Below, piece after piece: positions 37,742-47,573 of a stretch of 64,000 nucleotides of DNA. The position numbers and the translations under genes are program-made. Each line of letters opens with the position of its first letter. Position 1 is the first letter of the stretch. The DNA comes from Burkholderiales bacterium (GTDB lineage: Bacteria > Pseudomonadota > Gammaproteobacteria > Burkholderiales > Nitrosomonadaceae): NCBI GenBank assembly GCA_024235755.1, contig JACKLV010000003.1:1-64000 (forward strand), in the 5' to 3' direction. Below the pieces are notes generated by a model. The model did no database searches. It saw only the letters and a program-made list of their open reading frames with translations, and was not told where the DNA came from.

Positions 37742-37813
37742 GTTCTTTTACGACTTAATGGCTTTATATCCATCAGTTAATATCTTTACCGACACCAAAG
37801 CAATCGGAGACAC

Positions 37814-38605
37814 ATGAGCACGGATACCTTCAAGCTTGGCAAGAACGAATTGATCAAACAATCTTTCGATCAAATGGATGCGCATTTGCAAGGCACGCAA
37901 TACAATCCGGCACAGAAACTAGCGCTCACCTGCCGCATTCTGTTCGACAATGGTCATGATTCCGGCCTCGCCGGTCAAATTACTGCGCGCGGTGAAAAGC
38001 CGGGCACTTATCTGACACAAAGACTGGGGCTAGGTTTTGACGAAATCTGCGCCGGTAATTTATTACTTGTAAACGAAGACCTGGAAGTATTGCAGGGCAA
38101 CGGTATGGCCAATCCCGCCAATCGTTTCCATTCATGGCTGTACCGCGCACGCCCGGACGTGCAATGCATCATACATACGCATGCCGTCCATACTGCAGCA
38201 CTCAGCATGCTTGAAATTCCGTTGGAAATCTCTCATATGGATAACTGCGTGCTCTATGATGATGTGGCCTTTTTACCAAAATGGCCAGGCGTTCCCGTCG
38301 GAAACGAGGAAGGCGAACTGATTGCTCAAGCGATTGGAACAAAACGCGCTATTCTGCTCGCACATCATGGCTTGCTGGTCGCATGCACAAGCATTGAAGA
38401 ATCATGTCTGTTGGCAATAGCGTTCGAACGGACCGCAAAAATGCAATTGCTTGCCCGTGCTGCCGGAACCATTCAGCCTATTGATCCCACATTGGGACGC
38501 GAAGCACATGACTGGATACTTCGTGCACAAAGAAATGCAGTGGGTTTTGCATATTACGCCAGACGTACGCTCAAGAAAGAAAACCATAAGAATTGTCTTG
38601 AATGA
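37814..38605 (+). CDS. Class II aldolase/adducin family protein
   Basis: A 263-residue protein with the class II aldolase/adducin fold. LALTCRILFDNGHDSGLAGQ, GNGMANPANRFHSWLYRARP, CIIHTHAVHTAALS (zinc-type His pair) and RAILLAHHGLLVACTSIEE are the expected blocks. A metal-dependent lyase or epimerase of short sugar phosphates or hydroxyacids is possible, but the substrate is unknown. It is 72 bp downstream of the SDR gene on the same strand and may share its transcript. Confidence 0.9.
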   Translation: MSTDTFKLGKNELIKQSFDQMDAHLQGTQYNPAQKLALTCRILFDNGHDSGLAGQITARGEKPGTYLTQRLGLGFDEICAGNLLLVNEDLEVLQGNGMANPANRFHSWLYRARPDVQCIIHTHAVHTAALSMLEIPLEISHMDNCVLYDDVAFLPKWPGVPVGNEEGELIAQAIGTKRAILLAHHGLLVACTSIEESCLLAIAFERTAKMQLLARAAGTIQPIDPTLGREAHDWILRAQRNAVGFAYYARRTLKKENHKNCLE

Positions 38606-39325
38606 TACTCGGCCAGAAATTCCTGCCATACCCTCCGGAAAAAGCAACAAAGTCTGTCAATTGAGCGTTTACAACCTTGTCGTCTGTATGGATTACGTCA
38701 TCGGCCAAAAACCGTCACCCAACTTTGCAGCAAATGACTGGCAGAGCAATCCACTCAAGCACCGATTTTGCGCAGAACACAATAATCAATGGATAGTATA
38801 AAACGAAAGTATTAAGCTGAAGGAATAAAGCATTAAAAACGGTTTACTTCCCGGCTTTGAAAACAGGAAATCAGGCTTACTTTATCGTCTTGAGACTAAC
38901 TGCAAGCCAAAACTGATTTAACGGGTTGTAAAGAAACAAAAAACGTTTTCCGGACAAACGCACAGGATAAAAAAACAGACAAAAAAACAGAAAGATACAC
39001 GATTATTTGCATCTTAAGCCTGCTTTTAACTCCTCAGTGCAGCACTGGCTTTTCAAATTAAGGTCATAACACAAAAGCACTTAGACTACTGATACTGTTT
39101 TCACATAAAGCGCGCTTTGAACGTTTATAATCATAGTTTATGAAAAATAACTATCCGTTTCATTTTTTTACATTTTGCATACGGGTTCGAATTGAGGGAA
39201 ATTCACCGTCAATTGCGGGTACCACTTGAAGAAACAGATTGAATGAGTCCTATCAGTTGAATTATTTTTCAACCATACGTTTTCGACCATACGTATCGCA
39301 AAAAGACAGTTATTTAAGGTAATAC
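38606..39325. other. Long intergenic region, no gene seen
   Basis: About 720 bp between the aldolase-family gene and the GGDEF-EAL gene. A plus-strand open frame that starts inside the upstream gene reaches 38801 but has no family features. A TATAAT at 39126-39131 is a plausible -10 for the downstream gene; no good -35 accompanies it. The later part is A/T-rich. Confidence 0.45.
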
Positions 39326-41650
39326 ATGGGTAATACTAATCCATCAAAGTCTCAACTTCTTCAAGAAAACGAGCGACTACGTGCGGAGCTTGCGGCTGTT
39401 AAGCAGGTATCTGAAATACGCACAACCGAACTGCTCAGAAGCGAAGAACGATTTTCTCTGGCGACGCGCGGAACCAGCGATGGTCTGTGGGACTGGAATC
39501 TTGCAACTGACGAAGTTTATTATTCGCTTCGTTGGAAAAGCATGTTGGGTTACGGCGAGCATGAACTTGAAAACAATTTAAGTACCTTGACCAATTTGAT
39601 TCATCCTGAAGATAAGGATAGGGTATGGCAAAAGGTTCAGAATTATCTGACTGGCAGCACGGATTCATTTGAAGTTGAATTGCGCATGCTCCATAAAAAC
39701 GGACATGCAATCTACGTTCTGTCTCGTGCATTTCTTGTAAAACGCAGGTCCGACGGCAAACCGGTTCGTCTGGTTGGTACGCATATCGACATCACAGAAC
39801 GCAAAAAAGCGGAAGCATTTGATAGTAGAAATACTGAAATTCTTGAAATGATTGCAATCGGCCGCCCGGCATCGGACATCTATGATGCCATTGCATTAAT
39901 GTATGAAGAACGCCACCCTGGAATGCGGTGTTCAATGCTGGAGTTACATGGCAATAAGCTATTGCACGGCGGCGCGCCCAGCCTGCCTAAAGCATATTGC
40001 GAGGCGGTAAATGGCCTGGAAAACGGACCCAACGTGGGCTCATGCGGAAGAGCGACCTATACTGGAGAGCGTGTTCTTGTAGAAAATATAGAAACGGATC
40101 CAAAATGGAAAGAAATCAAACATATCGCGCTTCCTCATGGCATGCGTTGCTGCTGGTCCGAGCCAATCAAGAATTCTTTTGGAAAAGTACTGGGTGCCTT
40201 TGGCATGTATTACAATCACCCCGCACTTCCGAATAAAGAAGAACTGAACGATCTCAAATCAGCCGCCAGACTTACCGGAATTGTCATGGAACGCGATCAA
40301 GCCCAGAAACGTATACGCACGCTGGCGTACACAGATGAACTGACCGGGCTTGCCAACCGCGCATCTTTTTACCAGCATGTCGAAGAGTTAACCAAAACAG
40401 CTAACCGGCACAACCGCCGCTTCGGATTGTTATTCATTGATCTGGACGACTTTAAAGGCGTCAATGACAGCCTCGGACACGATACCGGTGATATGCTGCT
40501 CAAGACGCTGGCCACGCGCATGAAAAGCACCTGTCGTGAAGTCGATTTAGTGGCGCGCCTGAGTGGCGATGAATTCTGTATTCTGGTTGAAGAAATTGAA
40601 GAGGATTACGCAGCCAAAGTTGCGCGACGCTGTCTTGATGCAATATCACAACCTATCGAGCTTTCCGCCAGAAAACTTACGCCTGCCTGCAGCATCGGTA
40701 TCGCCCACTATCCGGATGATGGCAAGGATTTGTCAACTTTATTAAAAGCGGCGGACACCTCGCTTTATACGGCAAAGGAAAATGGGAAAAACCAGTTTGC
40801 TTTTTATAAACCGGAGCTTACCTATAAGGCCGAGTATCGTTTTCAGATCGAACAAAATCTGAGGGAAGCCATCGAAAAAAACCAGCTCTCACTTGTTTAT
40901 CAGCCTCAAATCAACATTGATTCCGCTAAAATTATCGGCGTTGAAGCATTATCGCGCTGGTATCATCCGCAACTTGGACAGGTACCGCCTGTTGATTTTA
41001 TCGCAACAGCCGAAAAAATCGGCATGATCAAACCGCTGACTGAATGGGTGCTGAAGACGGCTTGCAACCAATTAGTTAGCTGGAAGAAAGCTGGTTACCG
41101 TACCATTCGCATAGCGGTAAATATTTCTCCCAGCCTTTTTCTTGACAAAGATTTTGTGTTGCTAGTCAAGCGTGTTATTGACGAAACCGGCATCATGCCG
41201 AATGAATTGGAATTAGAAGTTACCGAAAGCATCGTGCAGACAGATTCACGCAATCTCTCTATTTTTCAGAAACTCAAAGATCTCGGTGTATTAATCGCAA
41301 TCGACGATTTCGGCACCGGTTATTCATCATTCGCCTCGCTTAAACACCTCAATGTAGACTGTCTCAAAATCGACAAGTACTTTATCGACGACATGCTTAT
41401 CGACAAGAAAACACTGACTTTAGTCAGTTCCATGATTGAAATGGGGCACAAACTTGGTTATGCAATTATTGCAGAGGGCGTAGAAACAACGGATCAGCTA
41501 GATATTCTTAAAAAACTGGGCTGCGAAACAGTACAAGGCTATTTGTTCAGCAAATCCGCCAATGCCGGCATAATTACAAAGCTATTGGACAGTAATTGCT
41601 GGCCGCAATCATGGTCATGCTTGATGGAAACTCATGAAAGTATCAATTAA
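39326..41650 (+). CDS. PAS-GAF-GGDEF-EAL cyclic-di-GMP protein
   Basis: A 774-residue cytoplasmic regulator with no membrane segment. An N-terminal coiled coil (about 5-40) precedes a PAS/PAC domain (about 45-160, GLWDWNLATDEVYYS..ITERKKAE), a GAF domain (about 165-330) and GGDEF (about 335-495). Its signature reads RLSGDEF (Ser in the first position), with an RxxD inhibitory site (REVD) five residues before it. EAL (about 510-755) has EALSRW, DDFGTGYSS and EGVE intact. Phosphodiesterase activity is likely; cyclase activity is possible with SGDEF. ATG 39326 has AAGG upstream. Confidence 0.95.
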   Translation: MGNTNPSKSQLLQENERLRAELAAVKQVSEIRTTELLRSEERFSLATRGTSDGLWDWNLATDEVYYSLRWKSMLGYGEHELENNLSTLTNLIHPEDKDRVWQKVQNYLTGSTDSFEVELRMLHKNGHAIYVLSRAFLVKRRSDGKPVRLVGTHIDITERKKAEAFDSRNTEILEMIAIGRPASDIYDAIALMYEERHPGMRCSMLELHGNKLLHGGAPSLPKAYCEAVNGLENGPNVGSCGRATYTGERVLVENIETDPKWKEIKHIALPHGMRCCWSEPIKNSFGKVLGAFGMYYNHPALPNKEELNDLKSAARLTGIVMERDQAQKRIRTLAYTDELTGLANRASFYQHVEELTKTANRHNRRFGLLFIDLDDFKGVNDSLGHDTGDMLLKTLATRMKSTCREVDLVARLSGDEFCILVEEIEEDYAAKVARRCLDAISQPIELSARKLTPACSIGIAHYPDDGKDLSTLLKAADTSLYTAKENGKNQFAFYKPELTYKAEYRFQIEQNLREAIEKNQLSLVYQPQINIDSAKIIGVEALSRWYHPQLGQVPPVDFIATAEKIGMIKPLTEWVLKTACNQLVSWKKAGYRTIRIAVNISPSLFLDKDFVLLVKRVIDETGIMPNELELEVTESIVQTDSRNLSIFQKLKDLGVLIAIDDFGTGYSSFASLKHLNVDCLKIDKYFIDDMLIDKKTLTLVSSMIEMGHKLGYAIIAEGVETTDQLDILKKLGCETVQGYLFSKSANAGIITKLLDSNCWPQSWSCLMETHESIN

Positions 41651-41727
41651 AAAACCGAGTGCAACCTCCTTCATTAAAACACCTGCTTAAACGCACGTTA
41701 GCAATACAGTACTTATTAGTCGGTCAG

Positions 41728-42510
41728 CTACTCCAGAATCTCGATCCGATCCCGTACTGTCCCCCGCTCACCCAGGCGGATAATCTTCAGCACGGTTGAA
41801 AGTGCAAATCCGGGATGCATAATGACATTGGAAAACGCGGCAAAGGCAGCGTCTTTTTCTTGAATCATCGCTTCACGTCGCACACTGGGCTGCGGCGAAA
41901 GCTGCTCGGCAAAAGACCAGGCTGCATCGCGCGCTTCCTGCATGCTGAAGTTAATGATGCCGGTTTCAATATCACCAAGAAAACGATTCATGATACCAAA
42001 AATCGGCCAGATTTCAGCAAGCTCTTTCCGCACACTGCCGACGAGACCGGCAAGCACTTGATTGATCTTATCAAAATCACCTTTTAGGCTCTGTAACTCT
42101 TCAGGCGGAACGGTCTTAGCTGCAGCGATACCAAGGTCGAGATTGATATGCGCGTTCATACCCATCAGCAGATGCTGCAGAACGATCGGCCACCAAAGTT
42201 CGGTTGCATCAAACGCACGCACCCAGGACTGAGTTGGCGTTTGTTCAGTCTGATATTGATAGCAGGCACGAACATAACGATTGGCGAATATGACATCGAG
42301 CCGTTCCATACGCGGACCATCATCAAAAAAACCTTCTTCAATGCCCTTTTTGACCTGTATTGTGACCTTGCGGTACAACGCAGCAAAATAACCTATACGC
42401 GAATTATTCTGCTTGGACCAATCCACAATCGCAGTCAGTTGATTGATAACTTCATCAATTGTTTGTGCCGGTGTTGCTATTGAAGCGGGAAAATTTTGGT
42501 CTGACATCAT
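41728..42510 (-). CDS. DUF5995 family protein
   Basis: A 260-residue soluble, mainly helical protein. FDATELWWPIVLQHLLMGMN and AHINLDLGIAAA are the characteristic core of DUF5995, with several conserved His and Trp. AGGAGA precedes the ATG pair. Function unknown. It is the most downstream gene of a minus-strand cluster, 40 bp after the PaaK/CapK-like gene. Confidence 0.8.
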   Translation of the reverse strand: MMSDQNFPASIATPAQTIDEVINQLTAIVDWSKQNNSRIGYFAALYRKVTIQVKKGIEEGFFDDGPRMERLDVIFANRYVRACYQYQTEQTPTQSWVRAFDATELWWPIVLQHLLMGMNAHINLDLGIAAAKTVPPEELQSLKGDFDKINQVLAGLVGSVRKELAEIWPIFGIMNRFLGDIETGIINFSMQEARDAAWSFAEQLSPQPSVRREAMIQEKDAAFAAFSNVIMHPGFALSTVLKIIRLGERGTVRDRIEILE

Positions 42511-42550
42511 CTTTCTTCTCCTGTTGTCACGGGACGGCGATCAGAAAAAA

Positions 42551-43927
42551 CTACCTGCTGGCAATTTTACTGACGACATAACGAAATTTACCCGATTTTT
42601 CTGCGGGAATTTGTGTCACTTGCTCGATTAAAACATTTACTGCTTGCCCGAGTCTCGTTTTAAACGCGCGTTCGATATGCAGCAGCAGCGCCTTATCCAG
42701 CGCTTCCCTGCACACGAGGAGAATATGCGTCTGATCCAAGCTTTCCTGCACAATTTTAAACGCTTCAATCTGCGGCAGATCGCGCAAAATGTATATCAAC
42801 GCTAGCCCATGCATGACGGTACCGTCCTGAGCTACGACAAAATCAGTACTGCGGCCCTGCACTTCCCGAATCAACGGCAAACCACGGCCACAGGTACAGG
42901 GCTTGTCATGCAGGATGGCAATATCGCCGGTGCGGTAACGGACAAACGGAAAATCATGCGTAGCCATATGCGTGACCACAATTTCGCCGGACTTGCCTGG
43001 CGGCAACGAATTGCCCTGCGCATCTATAATTTCGATGATGATATCTTCTGCACTGATATGCATCCCACCATCCGGACATTCATGCGCGATAAAACCGGCA
43101 TCGCGGCCGCCATAACCATTGGCGACCGGGCAATTAAAGGTTTCGCCGATCAGCTTGCGCTGGTCGTCATACAAACGCTCTGAAGTCACAAAAGCCACCC
43201 GAACACCAATATCGTTCATCTGTATATCATGTGCCCTGGCATGACGCGCGATATGCGCCAACGCTGAAGGATAACCAAACAGCATTTTGGGGCGCATCGC
43301 GTGTATCTCTGCTAAAAAACCATCAATTTTTTGTTCGGACATTTCAAATGCCGGCAACAGTTTTGTCCGCAAAATCCAATCGCGCAGATTACGCAGGCGA
43401 TCCTGTGCGCCCAGTTCTATCGGCGAACCCCAGATCACAATTTCAGGGTCGCCTATATCCACATTCCACCAGCGCGTCGCGCGCCATTTCGCTGCAATGT
43501 CATGACTGGTACGGTTTTTACCGATAAAAAACACCAGTGGTTCTCCGCTGGATCCGCCAGTATTATAACGTGCCAGATTACCGGCCATATCCGACTTCAA
43601 TGCATCGGTATTGTCTTTAATCACAGACTTCGTCAAAAACGGAAGACGTGCAAGATCGGACAGACACTGTACATCGGCGGGATTAAAACCAGTGTCTGCA
43701 AACAAATGCCGGTAATAGGGAACGTGATTCTGTATCTGCATTAAAAAATCCCGCAATCTCTTCAGCTGCAATTCCTGCAAACGCTCCCCGTCCCACCACT
43801 GCGATACTTCAAGCTGCTTGCGCAAAGCAACGCTTGTATGCCTCTTAAGCATTTCATGCAATGGAAAGAAGCAACCCGATACCCAGGCTGTATAAAGGCT
43901 TTTTGATTCCGTCAGCGTTTTTTTCAT
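42551..43927 (-). CDS. PaaK/CapK-like adenylate-forming ligase
   Basis: A 458-residue member of the phenylacetate-CoA ligase / CapK group of ANL enzymes. The phosphate loop reads ARYNTGGSSGEPLVFF, and GYGGRDAGFIAHEC, VTHMATHDFPFVRYRTGDIA and the zinc-like CTCGRGLPLI follow in the expected order. CapK-type members sit in polysaccharide gene clusters, as this one does beside a glycosyltransferase, so a role in modifying a surface glycan is more likely than phenylacetate use. I chose ATG 43927, which has GGAG upstream and does not overlap the preceding gene. Confidence 0.88.
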   Translation of the reverse strand: MKKTLTESKSLYTAWVSGCFFPLHEMLKRHTSVALRKQLEVSQWWDGERLQELQLKRLRDFLMQIQNHVPYYRHLFADTGFNPADVQCLSDLARLPFLTKSVIKDNTDALKSDMAGNLARYNTGGSSGEPLVFFIGKNRTSHDIAAKWRATRWWNVDIGDPEIVIWGSPIELGAQDRLRNLRDWILRTKLLPAFEMSEQKIDGFLAEIHAMRPKMLFGYPSALAHIARHARAHDIQMNDIGVRVAFVTSERLYDDQRKLIGETFNCPVANGYGGRDAGFIAHECPDGGMHISAEDIIIEIIDAQGNSLPPGKSGEIVVTHMATHDFPFVRYRTGDIAILHDKPCTCGRGLPLIREVQGRSTDFVVAQDGTVMHGLALIYILRDLPQIEAFKIVQESLDQTHILLVCREALDKALLLHIERAFKTRLGQAVNVLIEQVTQIPAEKSGKFRYVVSKIASR

Positions 43928-43937
43928 TGTCGCTCCA

Positions 43938-45071
43938 TCAGTGTTGCCTGTTTTCCAGCACCTGCCGATAGACACCAAGCAGATGCTGCTTGACTGAATT
44001 CCAGGTATAGCGCTCCAATGACGCCAAACCGCTAGCCCGCAAACTGTTTGCCAGCTGCGGGCTCAGCAGAATTTTCAGCATGGCGTCAGCCATCGCAGCG
44101 GGATCTTTTTTTGGTACCAGCAATGCTGTCCTATTATGCTCGACAAGATACGGAATTCCGCCTGCGTCCGTACTGACGACAGGCACCCCACTGGCCAGCG
44201 CCTCCAGTATCGAGATGGGCATGTTATCAACGAGACTCGCATTGATCATCATATCCGCACTTTGATAAAGCGCCGCAATCGCATCGTTGTCGATACGTCC
44301 CGTGAACCGGATAGAATCTTGCAGTCCCAGTTCGGTCACGAGATGTTCCAGTATGGTTTTTTCCGGCCCTGCACCTGCAACGGTCAATCGCGCGCCCGGA
44401 ACTGATTGCTGTACGATATGAAAAGCACGTATCGCGGTCGCGTTGTCATATATTGCTTCCAGATTGCGCGTAACCACGATATGCGGAGCATCAGCCCAAT
44501 CTGTTTTCTCCCTCCGCGACCTGACACTGAACCGGCTCAAATCGATGATATTGGGCACGATTCTGGTAGCATAGCCGAATTGAGCAAATACCGCTTCAAG
44601 AAAACCGGACGGCACGATAATGACATCCGTTCGTTCAAGACTTGGCCTGACCCAGCGGAAAGATTTTTGGAAAAACACCTGCGCTTCGCCACCACGGTAA
44701 TTCACAATGACCGGGATGTTCCTTAGCCGCGCAATCCAAATGGCGGGCGCAGCAAACAGGTGCCATGACAGACCGGAATTGGCCATAATATGAAACAACT
44801 GCACCTGTCCCGCCGTGCGCCATAACTGGAGCAAAAAAGGGATCAACCTAAAAACAGCTCTCAGTCCCCGGATTTTTCCCGCCCAGGCAGGTTGGTATGG
44901 GGCATTCACCTGAACCAATTCTACCAGAACACCCTCCTGTTGCAGCAGCCCCGCCAACTGCCGGGTCTGATTAGCCATACCACCGTAAGGCGGCGGCAAC
45001 GGACCCACGAGCCCGATATGCAGAATCGGTCCGTTCAAAGCCTCACTTCCCGAATTGCAAATACGACGCAC
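43938..45071 (-). CDS. GT4-family glycosyltransferase
   Basis: A 377-residue GT-B glycosyltransferase. The N-terminal LHIGLVGPLPPPYGGMANQT is typical of GT4 enzymes. The donor-binding half has RLTVAGAGPEKTIL, DMMINASLVDNMPISILEAL and ASGVPVVSTDAGGIPYLVE. The sugar donor is unknown. The start is uncertain: ATG 45071, or TTG 45038, which would be coupled to a short upstream frame. It directly precedes the CapK-like gene by 11 bp. Confidence 0.92.
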   Translation of the reverse strand: MRRICNSGSEALNGPILHIGLVGPLPPPYGGMANQTRQLAGLLQQEGVLVELVQVNAPYQPAWAGKIRGLRAVFRLIPFLLQLWRTAGQVQLFHIMANSGLSWHLFAAPAIWIARLRNIPVIVNYRGGEAQVFFQKSFRWVRPSLERTDVIIVPSGFLEAVFAQFGYATRIVPNIIDLSRFSVRSRREKTDWADAPHIVVTRNLEAIYDNATAIRAFHIVQQSVPGARLTVAGAGPEKTILEHLVTELGLQDSIRFTGRIDNDAIAALYQSADMMINASLVDNMPISILEALASGVPVVSTDAGGIPYLVEHNRTALLVPKKDPAAMADAMLKILLSPQLANSLRASGLASLERYTWNSVKQHLLGVYRQVLENRQH

Positions 45072-45088
45072 ATCACAGGCTTACTCAC
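45035..45088 (-). CDS. Possible 17-aa leader peptide before GT4 gene
   Basis: GTG 45088 has GGAGG (complement of 45093-45097) at ideal spacing and encodes MSKPVMCVVFAIREVRL, ending in a TGA that overlaps TTG 45038 of the glycosyltransferase frame (TTGA). A coupled leader is possible; it may equally be chance. Confidence 0.2.
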   Translation of the reverse strand: MSKPVMCVVFAIREVRL

Positions 45089-45137
45089 GTTTCCTCCCGC
45101 GAAGAATTCCATTAAGTTAAATTTAATTATAAGCCAT

Positions 45138-46019
45138 TCATCGATATCCGACATCATCGCTATGCCAATCGCCGCTACGCCGGCTTGGTTTCTTGCTGCC
45201 AAATGGGCGAAAGTACTGCCGGTTATCATAATAATCCTCCGCTACATTATCCTTCGTCCATCCTGGATAACCCAGTACCGGAATAGGCGACATATCCGCA
45301 TTACAAGTTAATCGCCGCATAATGAAATCGGCCAACCAACGATCTATCATTCTCAATTGTTCTGTCAGTGGTTGCCGCAAAAAAACTTCTTCTATCTGAA
45401 AAAAGACGCCTTTTCCGGTCATGCCGACATATGGCCGCAACGCTTTTTCAAATAATGCATGCCCAAAAACTATAAACCGCATGGATGACAACACTGTATT
45501 TCTTTGCTGCCAGAAAACCGTTTTCCATTCATGCCGCTTTAATAACTCGATCAGTAAAGGCTGGCTGCTCAACACGATGACGCCCGATTCATCAAAAAGC
45601 GTTGCCGCATCCCTTAATGAGCCGCGCTGAGTATTTTTCTCCGACGTCATTGCTTTTAAAGCGCGATAATGAATCCGGTTAAGCGCAGCTTTGGTGTGCG
45701 GGAATATCATCCATACCAATGCATTGAAAAAATCATGCCAGCTTTCAAGCCGCGTCAATACTTCACCAGTCAGATAAATTCTGGTCTCATAATGTTGTTG
45801 CAGATGCTCTCTGGTTGCACTTTCCGGTGGCACAAAACGAATCGGCAAACCGGAACCTGCATTAATTGGTACGCCCGTTTCCTGCTTGAGCGCTTCAATG
45901 TCCTGATGCGTCGGCCATTCGCTGTACCGATGAACATGATGCGCGATAGGACTGAAAGGACTGAAAATAGGAGAAAAATCACAAAAATAAGGATCCCATC
46001 GATCATTCCGGCTTTCCAT
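45138..46019 (-). CDS. DUF3025 family protein
   Basis: A 293-residue soluble protein. IRFVPPESATREHLQQHYET, RIYLTGEVLTRLESWHDFFN and ALVWMIFPHTKAALNRIHYR form the DUF3025 core, with further blocks ATLFDESGVIVLS and FIVFGHALFEKAL. The function is unknown. Its start overlaps the end of the MFS gene by 17 bp, implying coupled translation. Confidence 0.88.
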   Translation of the reverse strand: MESRNDRWDPYFCDFSPIFSPFSPIAHHVHRYSEWPTHQDIEALKQETGVPINAGSGLPIRFVPPESATREHLQQHYETRIYLTGEVLTRLESWHDFFNALVWMIFPHTKAALNRIHYRALKAMTSEKNTQRGSLRDAATLFDESGVIVLSSQPLLIELLKRHEWKTVFWQQRNTVLSSMRFIVFGHALFEKALRPYVGMTGKGVFFQIEEVFLRQPLTEQLRMIDRWLADFIMRRLTCNADMSPIPVLGYPGWTKDNVAEDYYDNRQYFRPFGSKKPSRRSGDWHSDDVGYR

Positions 46020-47313
46020 CCAGTTCTTCTACCGTTTTAATTTGTGTTGCTAGTAAGATTCCGATCACTGTAATTATTGCGGCAAGTATCCCGACACTAT
46101 CATAATGCAAAATTTTTCCATGTGCGGTCATAACCATCATGGAACCAGCCAACAATGAACCCAAACCCGCTGACAATTGCTGAATGGACATATGAAATGT
46201 CATAAAACTACCACGCAAGTGGGGCCTGACAGCAGCTGTAATCAATGCCATCACTGGAATTACCCGGCCAGTGACCAGTATCATAAATAATGTCGATGCT
46301 GCCAGCGCCACAAACAGTGGCGCTTCCGATATATGCGTAACCCATAAAACCGGCACAAGCGACAGCATCGCCAAAATGGCGAACATGATCCGCCTGCCAT
46401 AGCGGTCAGTAAACCGGCCAAACAGATTGGCTGTAAAAAAGCTGAACAAACCGCCAAAAAAATAGAGATAAGGCAACTCGTCTACATGCATGCCCACATT
46501 AGTGACCATGTACGTGCTGATAAAAGGAATCACCAGATAACCCGAAAACATCAGCATACTGATTAATAAAAAAGCAAACACGTGATTCTGATTCAAAAAA
46601 ATGTTCTTTAACTGTTTGATGGGGTTGAACTGATGAGTCTGAATATGCGCTTTAACCGGGGGCAACAACCGACGGGCGGCGAGTATGATAAACAGACTTA
46701 AAGCGGCCAGCACGAAGAAAGGTGCGCGCCAACTCAGCAAGCTGGCGAAAAACAGACCGGCAGGCATACCGGCAACCGCGGCAAATGAAAAAGAAGACAT
46801 AACAGTTCCGGTCGCCTTGCCACGCCGAATTTGCGGAATCAGATCGGCAATAATGGAAAAAACTGTCGCGCTCATCAAACCGCCGAATATGCCCGCAATT
46901 GCACGGCTACATAACAACATTTGATAGTTAATCGACAAAGCGCATAACAGCATAGCCAGCGTAAAACCCGCACACAAACTGATCAGTACATGTTTACGAT
47001 CAAAACGGTCAACGAAGAATGCCACGATAAAGCTGCATACCCCCGCGCTGAACGTATACACCGTAATCAGAAAACCAAACTGCTGCGGCGTAATATCATA
47101 CAACCTGAAAAACACCGGCCCCAGCGGCATAATCATCATAAAATCGAGGATGTGCACGAACTGTACCGCAGCAAGCACCAGTATCACCGGCCACTCATGA
47201 ATTGTTTCAGTATCAGGTACGGCGCCGCAGTCAATAATTTCAGAACCGGCGCCAGTTTCGGGTGAAACTGCGGACGAATCAGCCGATAAGGGCATTTTAC
47301 CGGATTCAGGCAT
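46003..47313 (-). CDS. MFS transporter
   Basis: A 436-residue major facilitator protein with about 12 membrane helices after a 40-residue hydrophilic N-terminus. The motif A-like loop reads VAFFVDRFDRKHVLISL, and a second copy, NLFGRFTDRYGRRIMFAI, opens the second half. It resembles drug/sugar efflux (AraJ/CmlA-type) permeases; the substrate is unknown. First gene of the cluster with DUF3025. Confidence 0.9.
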   Translation of the reverse strand: MPESGKMPLSADSSAVSPETGAGSEIIDCGAVPDTETIHEWPVILVLAAVQFVHILDFMMIMPLGPVFFRLYDITPQQFGFLITVYTFSAGVCSFIVAFFVDRFDRKHVLISLCAGFTLAMLLCALSINYQMLLCSRAIAGIFGGLMSATVFSIIADLIPQIRRGKATGTVMSSFSFAAVAGMPAGLFFASLLSWRAPFFVLAALSLFIILAARRLLPPVKAHIQTHQFNPIKQLKNIFLNQNHVFAFLLISMLMFSGYLVIPFISTYMVTNVGMHVDELPYLYFFGGLFSFFTANLFGRFTDRYGRRIMFAILAMLSLVPVLWVTHISEAPLFVALAASTLFMILVTGRVIPVMALITAAVRPHLRGSFMTFHMSIQQLSAGLGSLLAGSMMVMTAHGKILHYDSVGILAAIITVIGILLATQIKTVEELDGKPE

Positions 47314-47376
47314 TAAGTATCATGGTTCTTTATCAGCCAACTGTTAAACATGAAAGTAACTCAACAGCAACGCCCG

Positions 47377-47393
47377 TCATATGGATAGAGTAC
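47377..47393 (-). repeat. Dispersed repeat, end fragment
   Basis: On the minus strand GTACTCTATCCATATGA is an exact 17-base match to the terminal repeat of the element at 50409-50489. The following bases differ, so only an end is present. It lies upstream of the MFS operon. Confidence 0.55.
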
Positions 47394-47573
47394 TAAATGG
47401 CCTTAAGCTACCGTCTTTTGGACATTCTCAGCATAATCAGTTAAGCCGTTGAAGGCGTCAAACTGCTCACATTGTCAAACATCATAAAAACCCGACAGAT
47501 GCCTAACAGATCAAAATTGAAGGCCGGGAAAGCACAATCAAAGCAAAACCAGAAATTATTCACGATAAAGAGA

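Noticed and set aside
38451..38801. 116-codon plus-strand frame overlapping the aldolase-family gene
   Set aside because: It begins inside a well-supported gene in another frame, has no ribosome binding site and no recognisable family features.
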